Both the position numbers and the translations under genes were made by a program. The notes beneath the pieces are model-generated. The model worked only from the letters and a program-made list of their open reading frames with translations, searched no databases and was not told where the DNA came from. 64,000 bases of DNA from assembly GCF_020447305.1 (NCBI RefSeq), contig NZ_CP095732.1, forward strand, positions 310,001-374,000, written 5' to 3'. Positions 1 through 8,569 of the stretch are shown piece by piece (within the stretch, counting starts at the first letter, position 1; each line of letters begins with the position of its first letter). This stretch comes from Abyssibius alkaniclasticus. Lineage in GTDB: Bacteria; Pseudomonadota; Alphaproteobacteria; Rhodobacterales; Rhodobacteraceae.

Positions 1-34
1 GTATTTGTTAATCGCTCTGCAAAGGAAGAAGATT

Positions 35-961
35 ATGCTCAGCACCATCGGACCAGCCGCCATTGCGATCGTCGTCTTCGCACTGATCATGATTTTCATG
101 ATGGTGAAAACCATCCCGCAGGGCGAAGAATGGACTGTTGAGCGATTTGGCCGTTACACACGCACGCTCAAGCCCGGTATCGGCTTTCTGATCCCGATCA
201 TCGACAAGCTTGGCGCGAAAATTTCCATGATGGAAACCGTGCTGGATATTCCCAGCCAAGAGGTGATTACCCGCGATAACGCAATGGTCGTGGCCGATGC
301 GGTGGCCTTTTATCAAATCGTCGATGCCGCCCGCGCCGCTTACGAGGTGCGCGACCTCGAGCGCGCCCTGTCCAACCTCAGCCAGACCAATATCCGTTCC
401 GTCGTCGGCTCGATGGACCTCGATGAAAGCCTGTCGAATCGCGATGTCATCAACCACAAGCTGCTTTCGGTGATCGACGAAGCCTCCAACAGCTGGGGGG
501 TCAAGGTGACGCGAATCGAGATCAAGGATCTTGCGCCACCCGCCGATATCAACGAGGCAATGGCCCGGCAAATGAAGGCAGAGCGTGAAAAACGCGCCGC
601 CATCTTGCAGGCCGAAGGCATGAAACAGGCCGCCGTTCTGAAGGCCGAGGGTGAGCGCGAGGCGCAGATCCGCGAGGCCGAGGGCCGCCGCGAGGCCGCC
701 TTCCTGGATGCCGAGGCCCGCGAACGCGCCGCCGAAGCCGAGGCGAAGGCCACGAAAATGGTGTCCGAGGCAATTGCCGCCGGTGACATTCAGGCGATCA
801 ATTACTTCATCGCACAGAAATACACCGAGGCGCTGCAGGGCATTGCCAGCTCGCCCAACACCAAGACCGTGATGATCCCGCTCGAAGCGTCCGGCCTGCT
901 CGGCTCTATCGCGGGCATTGGCGACATTGCCAAGGCGACCTTTGGCAAGGATGGCAAATAA
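35..961 (+). CDS. SPFH/Band 7 (stomatin/prohibitin-type) membrane protein
   Basis: One N-terminal membrane segment (about residues 5-25) is followed by an SPFH/Band 7 domain and, from about residue 180, a long Ala/Glu/Lys/Arg coiled coil with repeated AEG and EAE units. This is the usual plan of bacterial stomatin-like proteins, which oligomerise at the membrane and organise microdomains or membrane protein quality control. I chose the ATG at 35 over the upstream TTG at 5 because AAGGAAG sits just before it; this gives 308 residues, a normal length. The stop overlaps the start of the NfeD gene (TAATG), so the two are co-translated. Stomatin-NfeD pairs are a widely conserved operon. The exact role is not known from sequence. 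Confidence 0.93.
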   Translation: MLSTIGPAAIAIVVFALIMIFMMVKTIPQGEEWTVERFGRYTRTLKPGIGFLIPIIDKLGAKISMMETVLDIPSQEVITRDNAMVVADAVAFYQIVDAARAAYEVRDLERALSNLSQTNIRSVVGSMDLDESLSNRDVINHKLLSVIDEASNSWGVKVTRIEIKDLAPPADINEAMARQMKAEREKRAAILQAEGMKQAAVLKAEGEREAQIREAEGRREAAFLDAEARERAAEAEAKATKMVSEAIAAGDIQAINYFIAQKYTEALQGIASSPNTKTVMIPLEASGLLGSIAGIGDIAKATFGKDGK

Positions 962-1425
962 TGTCCGGTTCGGCCTTTTTTGCGGAAATTGCGGCGATAC
1001 CGCCGTGGTATTGGTTCGCCTTTGGTGTGTTGCTGCTGGCCGCCGAAATTCTGGCACCCGCCTTCATCCTGATCTGGCCCGGCTTTGCGGCAATGATTGT
1101 GGCGCTGGTCGTCTGGCTTGTGCCCGGCCTGTCGGGCGAGGTGATAACCATAGGCTTTGCGCTGCTGGCCCTTGCGCTGACCTTTGCAGGCCGCGCCATG
1201 TTCAACCGCACCAGCGACGATGTGCCCACCACCGGGTTGAACGCCCGCACCGGCGGGCTGGTGGGCCGCCGGGCCAAGGTGATCAGCTTCAATCAGGGCG
1301 AGGGGCATGTCGAGGTTGGCGGCGTGCAATGGCCGGCGGCCTGGCCCGAAGGTGCCACGGCCGAGGTCGGTGACATGGTCAAGATCAAGGCGGTCGATGG
1401 TGTGCGGCTGGTGATCGAGGCCTGA
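961..1425 (+). CDS. NfeD family membrane protein
   Basis: A short NfeD protein of 154 residues. Two to three hydrophobic segments lie between about residues 12 and 82 and are followed by a soluble C-terminal domain ending DGVRLVIEA, typical of the NfeD OB-fold. Short NfeD proteins lack the ClpP-like protease half and partner with SPFH/stomatin proteins at the membrane. The start overlaps the stop of the Band 7 gene by one base, fitting a two-gene operon. No further gene follows in the operon: about 220 bases without a gene come next. Confidence 0.92.
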   Translation: MSGSAFFAEIAAIPPWYWFAFGVLLLAAEILAPAFILIWPGFAAMIVALVVWLVPGLSGEVITIGFALLALALTFAGRAMFNRTSDDVPTTGLNARTGGLVGRRAKVISFNQGEGHVEVGGVQWPAAWPEGATAEVGDMVKIKAVDGVRLVIEA

Positions 1426-1645
1426 CCCCAGCCGCCGTTGCTTCACCAAAGCCCGTTTGGCGCGCCGGGGCGGGGCGCCCGGGGCCAATTGCGCTTGCGC
1501 GCATCCGGCGCATTCGACTGGCTGTGCGCCGTTATACGGTAACATATTGATGTGAACGCAACTCTTGCGCCTAGAAACACTTGCACCCATTGCAGAATAG
1601 TATGATAGTGGCGTTGATTTCGGGGTTAATTAACGGGACGCGCAC
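1426..1645. other. Intergenic region upstream of the first LysM gene
   Basis: This 220-base gap begins with a very GC-rich stretch and turns AT-richer from about 1535. The AT-richer half should hold the promoter of the LysM gene at 1646. I see no well-spaced -35/-10 pair, RNA gene or credible small reading frame. Confidence 0.4.
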
Positions 1646-2773
1646 GTGAAACTTTTACCTGCTGTGCTTATCGCACTGACTATCTCCACCGCAAGTTATG
1701 CCCAACAGTCCGACATTTGTTCGTCGCACACTGTTGTGCGTGGTGAAACGCTGCGAATAATTGCAGAACGCTATCTGGGAACGCGCGATCAGTCGCCGAT
1801 CATCTACCGTGCCAACCGTGCGGTTGTTGGCGGTGATCCGAACCTGATAACAATTGGCATGGTTCTGAACATTCCCTGTGCGCCAGGGCAAACGGGCGGG
1901 CAAACCGTGGTTGCAGGCGCCGCCCCCGCAGCCGCTGCCGCCCCCGCCGCTTTGGCACCCGCGCCGGCCGCGCCAGCGCCAGCCGCCACGGCATCCGCCG
2001 GGGCGACGCGCTCGCTTGGCGCGCCCGCAGCCAGTGCGCAAACGGCCGAATTCAACGGCGGGCTGATTGCCCTGCTGTCGGAAGCGCCCTTTACCGGGGC
2101 CGATCTGCCCAATGGTGGTGCCATGCCAACCATTATGGCCCAGGCGCTGATGCGCGCGGGCGAAGGGATGCCCGCGGTCAGCCTGTCAACGCTTGGCAGT
2201 GCGCAATCGCTTGAAGCCATGTATCAGGATGCACGGCTCGAAGTCGGCTTTCCGGTGATCCGCCCCAATTGTTTTTCGGGCAATCTAAGCGGCGTTTCGC
2301 GCAATCTGTGCAACGATTTCTACTTCTCCGCACCAATGTTCGAAGTGGTCACGACCCTGTTTTCGCGCAAAGCCGATGATCTGGAAATTTCCACGGCCGA
2401 AGAGCTTGCCGGCAAGGTTGTCTGCATCCCCGACTTCTATCCGTTCGAAGAGCTTCAGGATCTGGGCCTTGCGCTCGATTCCACCACGATGACCGAACCG
2501 GGCTCGATTTCCGCCTGTTTCGACCAGCTCTGGTCGGGCGAAGCCGATCTGGTCTATGCCGATTTCCTGTCGGTCGACAATGCGATCGGCAATATCGATC
2601 TGCGCGGCGATGTGGCCGTTATCAGCCGCTTCACCTGGACCAAAACCGTTCATGCCGTTTCGCATAACGGCAATGCCCAGGGCGTGAAAATGCTCAGCAT
2701 GTTGAATGAAGGCTTCGCAAATATGGTGTCCAGCGGCGAATGGCGCGCCATGATGAGAGACTTGCTATCCTGA
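1646..2773 (+). CDS. LysM domain plus transporter substrate-binding-type domain protein (copy 1)
   Basis: A secreted protein of 375 residues with GTG start and a signal peptide ending near SYAQQ. A LysM domain (about 26-73) contains HTVVRGETL and PNLITIGMVLNIPC. An Ala/Pro-rich linker (about 85-125) leads to a C-terminal region resembling family 3 solute-binding proteins (about 136-375), with Cys pairs that could form periplasmic disulphides. LysM should anchor the protein to peptidoglycan; the ligand of the second domain is unknown. The next gene encodes a protein of the same architecture, so this is a tandem duplication. No permease or ATPase genes are nearby, so a sensing or scaffolding role is as likely as transport. 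Confidence 0.85.
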   Translation: MKLLPAVLIALTISTASYAQQSDICSSHTVVRGETLRIIAERYLGTRDQSPIIYRANRAVVGGDPNLITIGMVLNIPCAPGQTGGQTVVAGAAPAAAAAPAALAPAPAAPAPAATASAGATRSLGAPAASAQTAEFNGGLIALLSEAPFTGADLPNGGAMPTIMAQALMRAGEGMPAVSLSTLGSAQSLEAMYQDARLEVGFPVIRPNCFSGNLSGVSRNLCNDFYFSAPMFEVVTTLFSRKADDLEISTAEELAGKVVCIPDFYPFEELQDLGLALDSTTMTEPGSISACFDQLWSGEADLVYADFLSVDNAIGNIDLRGDVAVISRFTWTKTVHAVSHNGNAQGVKMLSMLNEGFANMVSSGEWRAMMRDLLS

Positions 2774-2907
2774 TCCGGGGTAGCCGCGCGCTGGCCAGGG
2801 GCGCTCGGGTTTTCGACCCTCCCCTTACGTCCGGCCCGAAAACGAATAATGAGCGCAGACGCGTGATGTCTGCCGGTGTTTGAAAAAGACCCTACGGGAG
2901 GGGATTA

Positions 2908-4017
2908 ATGCTAAAACGCATCGTCACTATGTCGCTACTTGTCGCGGCAGGAACATTTGGCACGGCGCAGGCGCAAACGCCCTGTGACAACTATACAATT
3001 CGCGCAGGCGACTCGTTGCAATCCATCGCGCGGCGCGCCTTTGACAATCCGGCATTGTTTCAGCTCGTTTATCTGGCCAACCGCGATGTGATTGGCGCCA
3101 ACCCGAACCTGATCACGGTTGGAACCGTCATTCAAATGCCATGCGAAGACGGCACGAACCCCGGCGCGAACACCTCCGCGGGCAGCTTTGCCAGCACGGT
3201 CGACGCCAGCACCGTCAGCGCAGGCGCCGTGCCACCGCTCAGCGAGCCGGTCGCGCCTCCCACCGGCGGTATGACCCCGTTCGTCGCCCCGATCACCTTT
3301 GTGACCGGCGCTGACTATGCGCCTTTCACCGGCCCCGAATTGCCCGAAGGCGGCATGTATACCGAACTTGTGATGCGCGCGCTTGAAATTGCCGATCCGA
3401 ACCGCGAAGCGCGTGTCGATTTCGTCAAGGACTGGGGCTCACACCTGGCAACGCTTCTACCCAATGGCGCCTATGATATGGGCTTCCCCTGGTATCTGCC
3501 CGATTGCACCAATCTTGAACCCCTGAACCAGTCTGACCGCGAGCGTTGCACGAAATTCGACCATTCAGACCCGTTCTACGAGGTTGTGATCTCGATGTTC
3601 GTTCTGGCCGACGGCCCCTATGCCCGCGCCCAGAAGCCCGAAGATATTTACGGCACAACCATCTGCCGCCCGGAAGGCTATTTCCAGTTTGACCTTGCCC
3701 AGGCCGGGTTGATCGAAAATGCCACGCTGGTATCACCCGCAACCCCGCAGGAATGTCTGCGGATGCTGGCCTCTGGCGAGGTCGATGTTTACACCATCAA
3801 CCAGTTGACCGGCGAAGAAACCATCGGCGCGCTGGGGCTGGAAGCCCAGGTTGCCGAAGTGCCCGGCCTTCAGTCGATTCAAACCCTGCATGTGCTGACA
3901 CCGAAAACCAATCCGATGGGCCGCAGCCAGATCGCCCTGCTCAATGCAGGTCTGCGCGCAATGGTTGAATCGGGCGAATGGTTCCTGATCGTCAGCCGCC
4001 AGCTTTCGGCGCAGTAA
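2908..4017 (+). CDS. LysM domain plus transporter substrate-binding-type domain protein (copy 2)
   Basis: A 369-residue paralogue of the preceding protein. It has a signal peptide ending near TAQAQ, a LysM domain (about 26-76; NYTIRAGDSL, PNLITVGTVIQMPC), a short Ser/Thr/Pro-rich linker in place of the Ala/Pro run, and a C-terminal substrate-binding-type domain (about 130-369) with conserved FTGPELPEGG and CTKFDHSDPFYEVV. A strong ribosome site, GGGAGGGG, lies just before the ATG. The 134-base gap after copy 1 may hold its own promoter. A clear terminator follows. The copies agree well in LysM but poorly in the linker and binding domain, so they may recognise different ligands. Confidence 0.86.
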   Translation: MLKRIVTMSLLVAAGTFGTAQAQTPCDNYTIRAGDSLQSIARRAFDNPALFQLVYLANRDVIGANPNLITVGTVIQMPCEDGTNPGANTSAGSFASTVDASTVSAGAVPPLSEPVAPPTGGMTPFVAPITFVTGADYAPFTGPELPEGGMYTELVMRALEIADPNREARVDFVKDWGSHLATLLPNGAYDMGFPWYLPDCTNLEPLNQSDRERCTKFDHSDPFYEVVISMFVLADGPYARAQKPEDIYGTTICRPEGYFQFDLAQAGLIENATLVSPATPQECLRMLASGEVDVYTINQLTGEETIGALGLEAQVAEVPGLQSIQTLHVLTPKTNPMGRSQIALLNAGLRAMVESGEWFLIVSRQLSAQ

Positions 4018-4037
4018 CCTGACCGAAATGCCAAAAG

Positions 4038-4061
4038 AACCCCGCTTCGGCGGGGTTTTTT
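4038..4061. terminator. Rho-independent terminator, usable from both strands
   Basis: AACCCCGC, loop TTCG, GCGGGG and a T run follow the second LysM gene by about 20 bases. The A run on the left arm makes the hairpin work on the other strand too. The convergent ChaC-type gene has its TAA stop at the edge of the T run. Confidence 0.85.
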
Positions 4062-4596
4062 ATGCGCTGCGGGCCTGAACCATTCGCGCCAGCTCAAACA
4101 GATCAGGCGCGTCAATATCCAGCCCGCGCAGGCTGTTCACCGTATTCTCCAGATAGTCCCGGTTCGGCCCGGCGGAGCCTTCGGCGCGCGCGATTATTTC
4201 GGCTTGCGCCTCAAGCGGCAAATCGCCGGCATATTGCGCATGATCGCGGGCAACAACAAAGGTTGTCGCATCGACTGCGCGGCCATCCTGCAAGGTCAGG
4301 TGGCAGGTCTGCTCGTAATAGGCATAGGAAATCAACTCGCGGTCGCGCAAATAGGCCAGAACGGCATCGCCGGTTCCGGGCGCCGCCCGCAGCGCCATAC
4401 CGGTGCAACTTTGCCCCGCGCATACATCCAGCGCCAGCACCAGCCCCGGCCGCTCATGGGTGCCACGATAATGCACCGAGCGCATGTAAAACCCGCGACG
4501 GAACCCTTCGGCACGCGCAAGACAGGCCTCGGCAACCTCAAAACCGGGGTTCCAGATCAGGCTGCCATAGGCAAATACTCAAAACTCGTCCGCCAT
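4060..4596 (-). pseudogene. ChaC-type gamma-glutamylcyclotransferase, interrupted by an in-frame TGA at codon 6
   Basis: From the ATG at 4596 (preceded by GGAGG) the frame reads MADEF, then TGA (4579-4581), then VFAYGSLIWNPGF and on without interruption to 4060. The YGSL glycine loop, the RSVHYRGT segment and NRDYLENT are those of ChaC-type gamma-glutamylcyclotransferases, which cleave glutathione or gamma-glutamyl peptides. Family members have WVFAYGSL, so the stop falls exactly on the conserved Trp: a TGG to TGA change. No in-frame ATG, GTG or TTG follows early enough to restore the YGSL loop; the next ATG (4485) would lose it. The rest of the frame, about 172 codons, looks undamaged. It may be a recent pseudogene, a sequencing error or a readthrough case. 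Confidence 0.82.
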
Positions 4597-4675
4597 CCTG
4601 CCTCCGTTGCGTTGACCCTGTTGCTGCGCGTCGCTTTGGTATAGTCAGACGGGGCAAACAGTAAAACAGGCAATC

Positions 4676-5659
4676 ATGCGCAAACTTCTCTTTTTGGTCA
4701 TCCTTGCCGCCTCGCTTTGGGGCGGCTATTGGTTTATCGGCGCATCGGCCAAGAATATCGCGCTGACCGAATGGTTCAAAACCCAGACCGCGCGCGGCTG
4801 GACAGCCCAATACGACACGCTGAACGTGCGCGGCTTTCCCAACCGCTTTGATACGACAATCACCGATTACCTGCTCGAAAACCCCTTTGCCCGCTGGGGT
4901 CTGCAAGGCGATGCGCTCAAAATTGCCGCGCTCTCCTACAAACCCAACCATGTGATCATTTCCTTTCAGGGCGAACAAACCCTGTCGACCCCGCAACTGG
5001 TTGCACGGCTGAACGCGCGCACGCTGCGCGCCTCGGTGGTCGTGGAACCCTCCGTCGACCTTTCGCTCGAACGTGTCCGGCTCGAAGCCGCGAATATGGA
5101 AATCCAGGGCGGCACAGGCTGGGAGGCCGCGTTTGACTTTGCCTACCTGGCCTTTGAAAAAGTCACCGACAGCCCGCTGGACTATCGTTTCGGCCTGTCG
5201 CTGAGCGCCTTCAACCCCGGAATCCGCTGGCAGGGCACCCCACCCGATTTGCCGCGTCTCATCCAGTCCATCGCCATTGACAGCACCACCACCTATGATG
5301 CGCCCTGGGACAGGCTCAGCTTTGAAACCCGCCCCCCGCGCGCGCGCCATATCAGCCTGCAAAGCTTCGCGCTTCAATGGGGCGAGCTTGGGCTCACCGC
5401 CCAGGGCGAAGTCGATGTGCTGGCCGATGGCACGCTTGACGGCGAAATCTCACTGCGCATCGAAAACGTGCGCCTGGCGATTGCGGCGCTACGCGCCGCC
5501 GGGGTGCTGGAGCCCAACCTCGCAGGTGGCACCATCGCCGCGCTGACACAGCTGGCCGCGCGCGGCAATACGCTGACCCTGCCGCTGCGCTTTAACAATC
5601 GCCGCACCCGGCTCGGCCCAATCAATCTTGGCCCCGCCCCGCAGATAAACCGCCGCTGA
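4676..5659 (+). CDS. DUF2125 domain-containing protein
   Basis: A 327-residue protein with one N-terminal hydrophobic segment (residues 4-22, an uncleaved anchor or signal) and a long beta-rich region matching the DUF2125 family (GWTAQYDTLNVRGFPNRFDT; later DVLADGTLDGEISLRIENV). These are periplasmic or membrane-anchored alphaproteobacterial proteins of unknown function, with AsmA-like beta character. It lies divergent from the interrupted ChaC-type gene with about 80 bases between. Downstream are the repeat element and tandem repeats at 5663-5781. Confidence 0.88.
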   Translation: MRKLLFLVILAASLWGGYWFIGASAKNIALTEWFKTQTARGWTAQYDTLNVRGFPNRFDTTITDYLLENPFARWGLQGDALKIAALSYKPNHVIISFQGEQTLSTPQLVARLNARTLRASVVVEPSVDLSLERVRLEAANMEIQGGTGWEAAFDFAYLAFEKVTDSPLDYRFGLSLSAFNPGIRWQGTPPDLPRLIQSIAIDSTTTYDAPWDRLSFETRPPRARHISLQSFALQWGELGLTAQGEVDVLADGTLDGEISLRIENVRLAIAALRAAGVLEPNLAGGTIAALTQLAARGNTLTLPLRFNNRRTRLGPINLGPAPQINRR

Positions 5660-5662
5660 CCC

Positions 5663-5714
5663 CATCTTTTGCTTGGAAATATCCCACGGGGGTCTGGGGG
5701 TGTGAAACCCCCAG
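5663..5714 (+). repeat. 52-bp intergenic palindromic element, copy A
   Basis: The element starts CATCTTTTGC, has a central AAATATCC and ends in a hairpin CTGGGGG-TGTGAAA-CCCCCAG. The same 52-base layout occurs inverted at 32387-32438, identical at about 41 positions by eye. In the second copy the hairpin is CCGGGGG/CCCCCGG, so both stem ends changed together. Both copies lie between convergent genes. This looks like a REP-like extragenic element or shared terminator. Confidence 0.7.
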
Positions 5715-5781
5715 CCTTAGGCATGGGTCTGGGGGTGTGAAACCCCCAGCCTTGGGCGTGGGTCTGGGGGTGTGAACCCCC
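5691..5781. repeat. 35-bp tandem repeat, about 2.6 copies
   Basis: Units run 5691-5725, 5726-5760 and a partial one from 5761 to 5781. The first two differ at only two positions. Each unit carries the CTGGGGG/CCCCCAG hairpin, so the hairpin part of the 52-bp element has been amplified between DUF2125 and the extensin-like gene. Confidence 0.85.
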
Positions 5782-5811
5782 CCCGCTAGCGCTCGCAAGG
5801 CGCAAAAACTG

Positions 5812-6432
5812 CTAGCGGCAATAACTGCCCGACCGGTATTCAGCCGTATCAAAATGGAAATGGTTATAGTGGAACCGGTCTGAGTCCGGCCCCAGAACGG
5901 TGCCGAATGTGCCACAGGCGCTGCTGTGCAAACGCTCCAGCGCATCGCCCGCCGCGCCTTGTTTCCAGTCGCTTTCCACCACCAGCGTTTCGCCATTGCT
6001 CAGCCGGAATTCGCCAATATCTATCGCATTGCCCAAGGCATGTTCCGATATCCGCGCGCCGGGCTGCGAGTTGCGCGGCCGGCAGGCATATGAGGCAAAA
6101 ACACGCATACTTGCCAGCCGCGCATTCATGCTGCGCAGCGCGGCGCGCGCATCCGCCTCCACCCAATCGGCCAGCACCTTGGCCGAGCGGCAGTTCAGCG
6201 TGGCGCCAGGGTCAAGCGTTACACCGGCAATTTCGCGAATGCGCACCGCATTGCCAATGCCACAAATGCCGCTCCCCTCGACCACGCCAACGCGCTCGCC
6301 ATAAATCCGATTGTCATTGCACAGCCGCACCAGCCCGGGCGATGGCGTATAGGACGAGCGGCCGATACAGGCCGCCAGCCCAATCATCATCGTCAGCCAC
6401 AAGACCATCCGCATCCGCCGCTCCTTTGCCAC
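5812..6432 (-). CDS. Extensin-like C-terminal domain lipoprotein (M15-like fold)
   Basis: A protein of 206 residues. The N terminus has basic residues, a hydrophobic stretch and LAAC, a plausible lipobox. The rest is the extensin-like C-terminal domain: YACRPRNS, SEHALGNAIDIGEF and HYNHFHFD supply the His/Asp/His set resembling the metal site of D-Ala-D-Ala peptidases (M15). Cys pairs probably form disulphides. The role is unproven but is probably cell-wall related. It is transcribed toward the repeat array and away from tyrC, 64 bases upstream in the same direction. The start could also be one of the inner Mets (residues 7 or 9). Confidence 0.87.
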   Translation of the reverse strand: MAKERRMRMVLWLTMMIGLAACIGRSSYTPSPGLVRLCNDNRIYGERVGVVEGSGICGIGNAVRIREIAGVTLDPGATLNCRSAKVLADWVEADARAALRSMNARLASMRVFASYACRPRNSQPGARISEHALGNAIDIGEFRLSNGETLVVESDWKQGAAGDALERLHSSACGTFGTVLGPDSDRFHYNHFHFDTAEYRSGSYCR

Positions 6433-6496
6433 AGCCTAGCGCAAATCGCCGCCCCGGTCAGCCTTGCACGGTGGCTTGCGCGATTTTCCGCGCGGC

Positions 6497-7408
6497 TCAG
6501 GGTTTGACGCGGCCGAAATCCGGGGCGGCGCTGTCCTGGCCTGCATCGATGATACCACGGCGAATCGCACGCGTGCGGGTAAAATAGTCATGCAGCATAT
6601 CGCCATCTCCGGTGCGGATGGCGCGTTGCAGCGCAAACAGCTCCTCGGTGAAGCGACCGAGAATTTCCAGCGTCGCGGCCTTGTTGTGCAGGAACACATC
6701 GCGCCACATGGTTGGGTCCGATGAGGCGATGCGCGTAAAATCCCGAAACCCGCCGGCGGAGTAGTTGATGACTTCAGATTCCGTGACCCGCTTCAGATCA
6801 TCCGCGACACCCACCATCGTATAGGCAATCAGATGCGGCGCGTGGCTGGTGACAGCAACAACCAGATCATGATGCGCAGCATCCATCGTATCTACCCTGG
6901 CACCCAGCGCCCTCCAGTAATCGATGAGCCGCTGAACAGCCTCCGGGTCGCTTCCTTCATCCGGGGTCATCAGGCACCAGCGGTTGTCAAACAGGCTGGC
7001 AAAGCCGGAATCCGGCCCCGAATGCTCGGTTCCGGCGAGCGGATGCGCGGGCACGAAATGCACGTTGTCTGGCAGATGCGGGGCAATCGCCTCCATCACC
7101 TCGGCCTTGACCGAGCCGACATCGGACACGGTTGCGCCCGAAGCCAGATGCGGGGCAATTTCGGCGGCGAGCGCCCCCATAACCCCAACGGGCACACACA
7201 GGATAACCAGATCCGCCCCGACAACCGCTTCCGCGGCGCTTTCAAAGCATTCATCAACCAGCCCGCGCTCCAGCGCCCTGGCGCGGGTTGCGGCTGAACG
7301 GGCATAGCCTGAAATGCGCGCAGTCATCCCCGCGCGGCGCATTGCAAGCCCGATCGAGCCTGCAATCAGCCCCAGCCCGATCAGTGCTACATGCTTGTAT
7401 TCAGCCAT
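6497..7408 (-). CDS. tyrC: Prephenate/arogenate dehydrogenase
   Basis: A 303-residue NAD(P)-dependent dehydrogenase of tyrosine synthesis. The N-terminal Rossmann motif [10 protein letters not shown] (about 11-20) binds the nucleotide; [11 protein letters not shown] and the helical C-terminal half are typical of the TyrA/TyrC family. It oxidatively decarboxylates prephenate or arogenate. The start overlaps the end of hisC by 8 bases, so the two are translationally coupled. HisC-type aminotransferases often also serve aromatic amino acid transamination, which explains the pairing. The exact substrate cannot be told from sequence. Confidence 0.93.
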   Translation of the reverse strand: MAEYKHVALIGLGLIAGSIGLAMRRAGMTARISGYARSAATRARALERGLVDECFESAAEAVVGADLVILCVPVGVMGALAAEIAPHLASGATVSDVGSVKAEVMEAIAPHLPDNVHFVPAHPLAGTEHSGPDSGFASLFDNRWCLMTPDEGSDPEAVQRLIDYWRALGARVDTMDAAHHDLVVAVTSHAPHLIAYTMVGVADDLKRVTESEVINYSAGGFRDFTRIASSDPTMWRDVFLHNKAATLEILGRFTEELFALQRAIRTGDGDMLHDYFTRTRAIRRGIIDAGQDSAAPDFGRVKP

Positions 7409-8504
7409 CGGCCCCGCCTTTCATGAAATCCGTCAGGCAGGACAATACGGCCTGGCAGGCCAGATCATCGCCAATTGTGATCCGCAAACATTGCGGCAGT
7501 TTGTAATTCGCCACATAGCGCACGATCAGCCCGCGCGCCTGCAGGGCGGCATCGGCGGCCTGTGCAACCGCGGCGCTGTCAAACCGTGCCAGAATGAAAT
7601 TCGCATGGCTCTGGTCCGACGGAATGCCAATCGCGGCCAATTCACCCGCCAGCCAGTCGCGCAACCGCGCGTTTTCCGCGCGGCACGCATCCACATATTC
7701 CCGATCAGCCACCGCCGCCTCGGCCACCGCCAACTGGCTGGCCGACAGGTTGAACGGCCCACGAATGCGGTTCAGCACGTCTATCACATGTTGCGGCCCA
7801 TAGCCCCAGCCGATGCGCAGCCCACCCAGCCCGTAGATTTTGGAGAATGTCCGCGTCATCACCACATTGTTGCGCGCCGTCGCAAGCCCGGCATGGCCGT
7901 CGAAACCCGGCACAAATTCGGCATAGGCGCCATCCAGCACCAGCAGCGCCTGTGGCGGCAGCCCCTCGGCCAGGCGCGCCACTTCAGAAGCCGAAATCAT
8001 CGTGCCGGTCGGGTTGTTGGGGTTGGCGATGAACACCAGTTTCGTGGCGTCCGTGCAGCCAGCCAGCAGCGCATCAACATCGGTGTGGCGGTCGCGCTCG
8101 GCCACTTCAACCGGGGTTGCCCCGGCCGCCAGCGCCGCAATGCGATACATGGCAAAACCATGCTCGGTGAACAGAACCTCGTCACCCGGCCCGGCATAGC
8201 ATTGGCACAAAAAGTGGATGATCTCGTCCGAGCCGACACCGCAGATAATGCGCGACGCCGCCAAGCCATGCACCGCACCAATCGCGCCGCGCAGCCCCGC
8301 ATGGTCGGTTTCGGGGTAAACACCCAGCCCTTCAACCGCCGCCGCATAAGCGGCGCGCGCAGCCGGCCCCGGCCCGTGCGGGTTTTCATTGGCCGAAAGC
8401 TTGGTTACGCGGTTCTGCGCGCCATCCACCCGCGCCTTGCCGCTGACATAAAGGCTGATATCCAATATGCCGGGCTGCGGGGTAATCGTGGGATGCGCGC
8501 TCAT
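7401..8504 (-). CDS. hisC: Histidinol-phosphate aminotransferase
   Basis: A PLP-dependent class II aminotransferase of 367 residues. It has the [12 protein letters not shown]-terminal signature, NPNNPTGT (about 161-168), and the PLP lysine in [18 protein letters not shown] (Lys 222). It converts imidazole acetol phosphate and glutamate to histidinol phosphate, and members of this family often also act on aromatic keto acids. I chose the ATG at 8504 rather than the upstream TTG at 8528 because the protein then begins MSAHPTI, as family members do. It is the first gene of a hisC-tyrC operon. Confidence 0.94.
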   Translation of the reverse strand: MSAHPTITPQPGILDISLYVSGKARVDGAQNRVTKLSANENPHGPGPAARAAYAAAVEGLGVYPETDHAGLRGAIGAVHGLAASRIICGVGSDEIIHFLCQCYAGPGDEVLFTEHGFAMYRIAALAAGATPVEVAERDRHTDVDALLAGCTDATKLVFIANPNNPTGTMISASEVARLAEGLPPQALLVLDGAYAEFVPGFDGHAGLATARNNVVMTRTFSKIYGLGGLRIGWGYGPQHVIDVLNRIRGPFNLSASQLAVAEAAVADREYVDACRAENARLRDWLAGELAAIGIPSDQSHANFILARFDSAAVAQAADAALQARGLIVRYVANYKLPQCLRITIGDDLACQAVLSCLTDFMKGGADG

Positions 8505-8569
8505 TTCTTCACTGCTTTCTGGCTGCAAATACCGGTTTTCTTTAGCGGGTGCTTCGCGCCTAGGCCAGC

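Noticed and set aside
8-1057. Long open frame opposite the Band 7 gene (349 codons)
   Set aside because: High-GC genes leave long antisense frames. This one is low in complexity, has no recognisable family and the plus strand shows a clear Band 7 domain with a good ribosome site.
4579-4581. TGA read as selenocysteine or as Trp by an altered code
   Set aside because: Family members have Trp, not Cys, at this site; no Sec insertion element is apparent, and many genes in the window both stop at TGA and use TGG for Trp.
5691-5781. CRISPR-like array
   Set aside because: The 35-base units are directly adjacent with no spacers and no cas genes are nearby; it is a plain tandem repeat of a hairpin.
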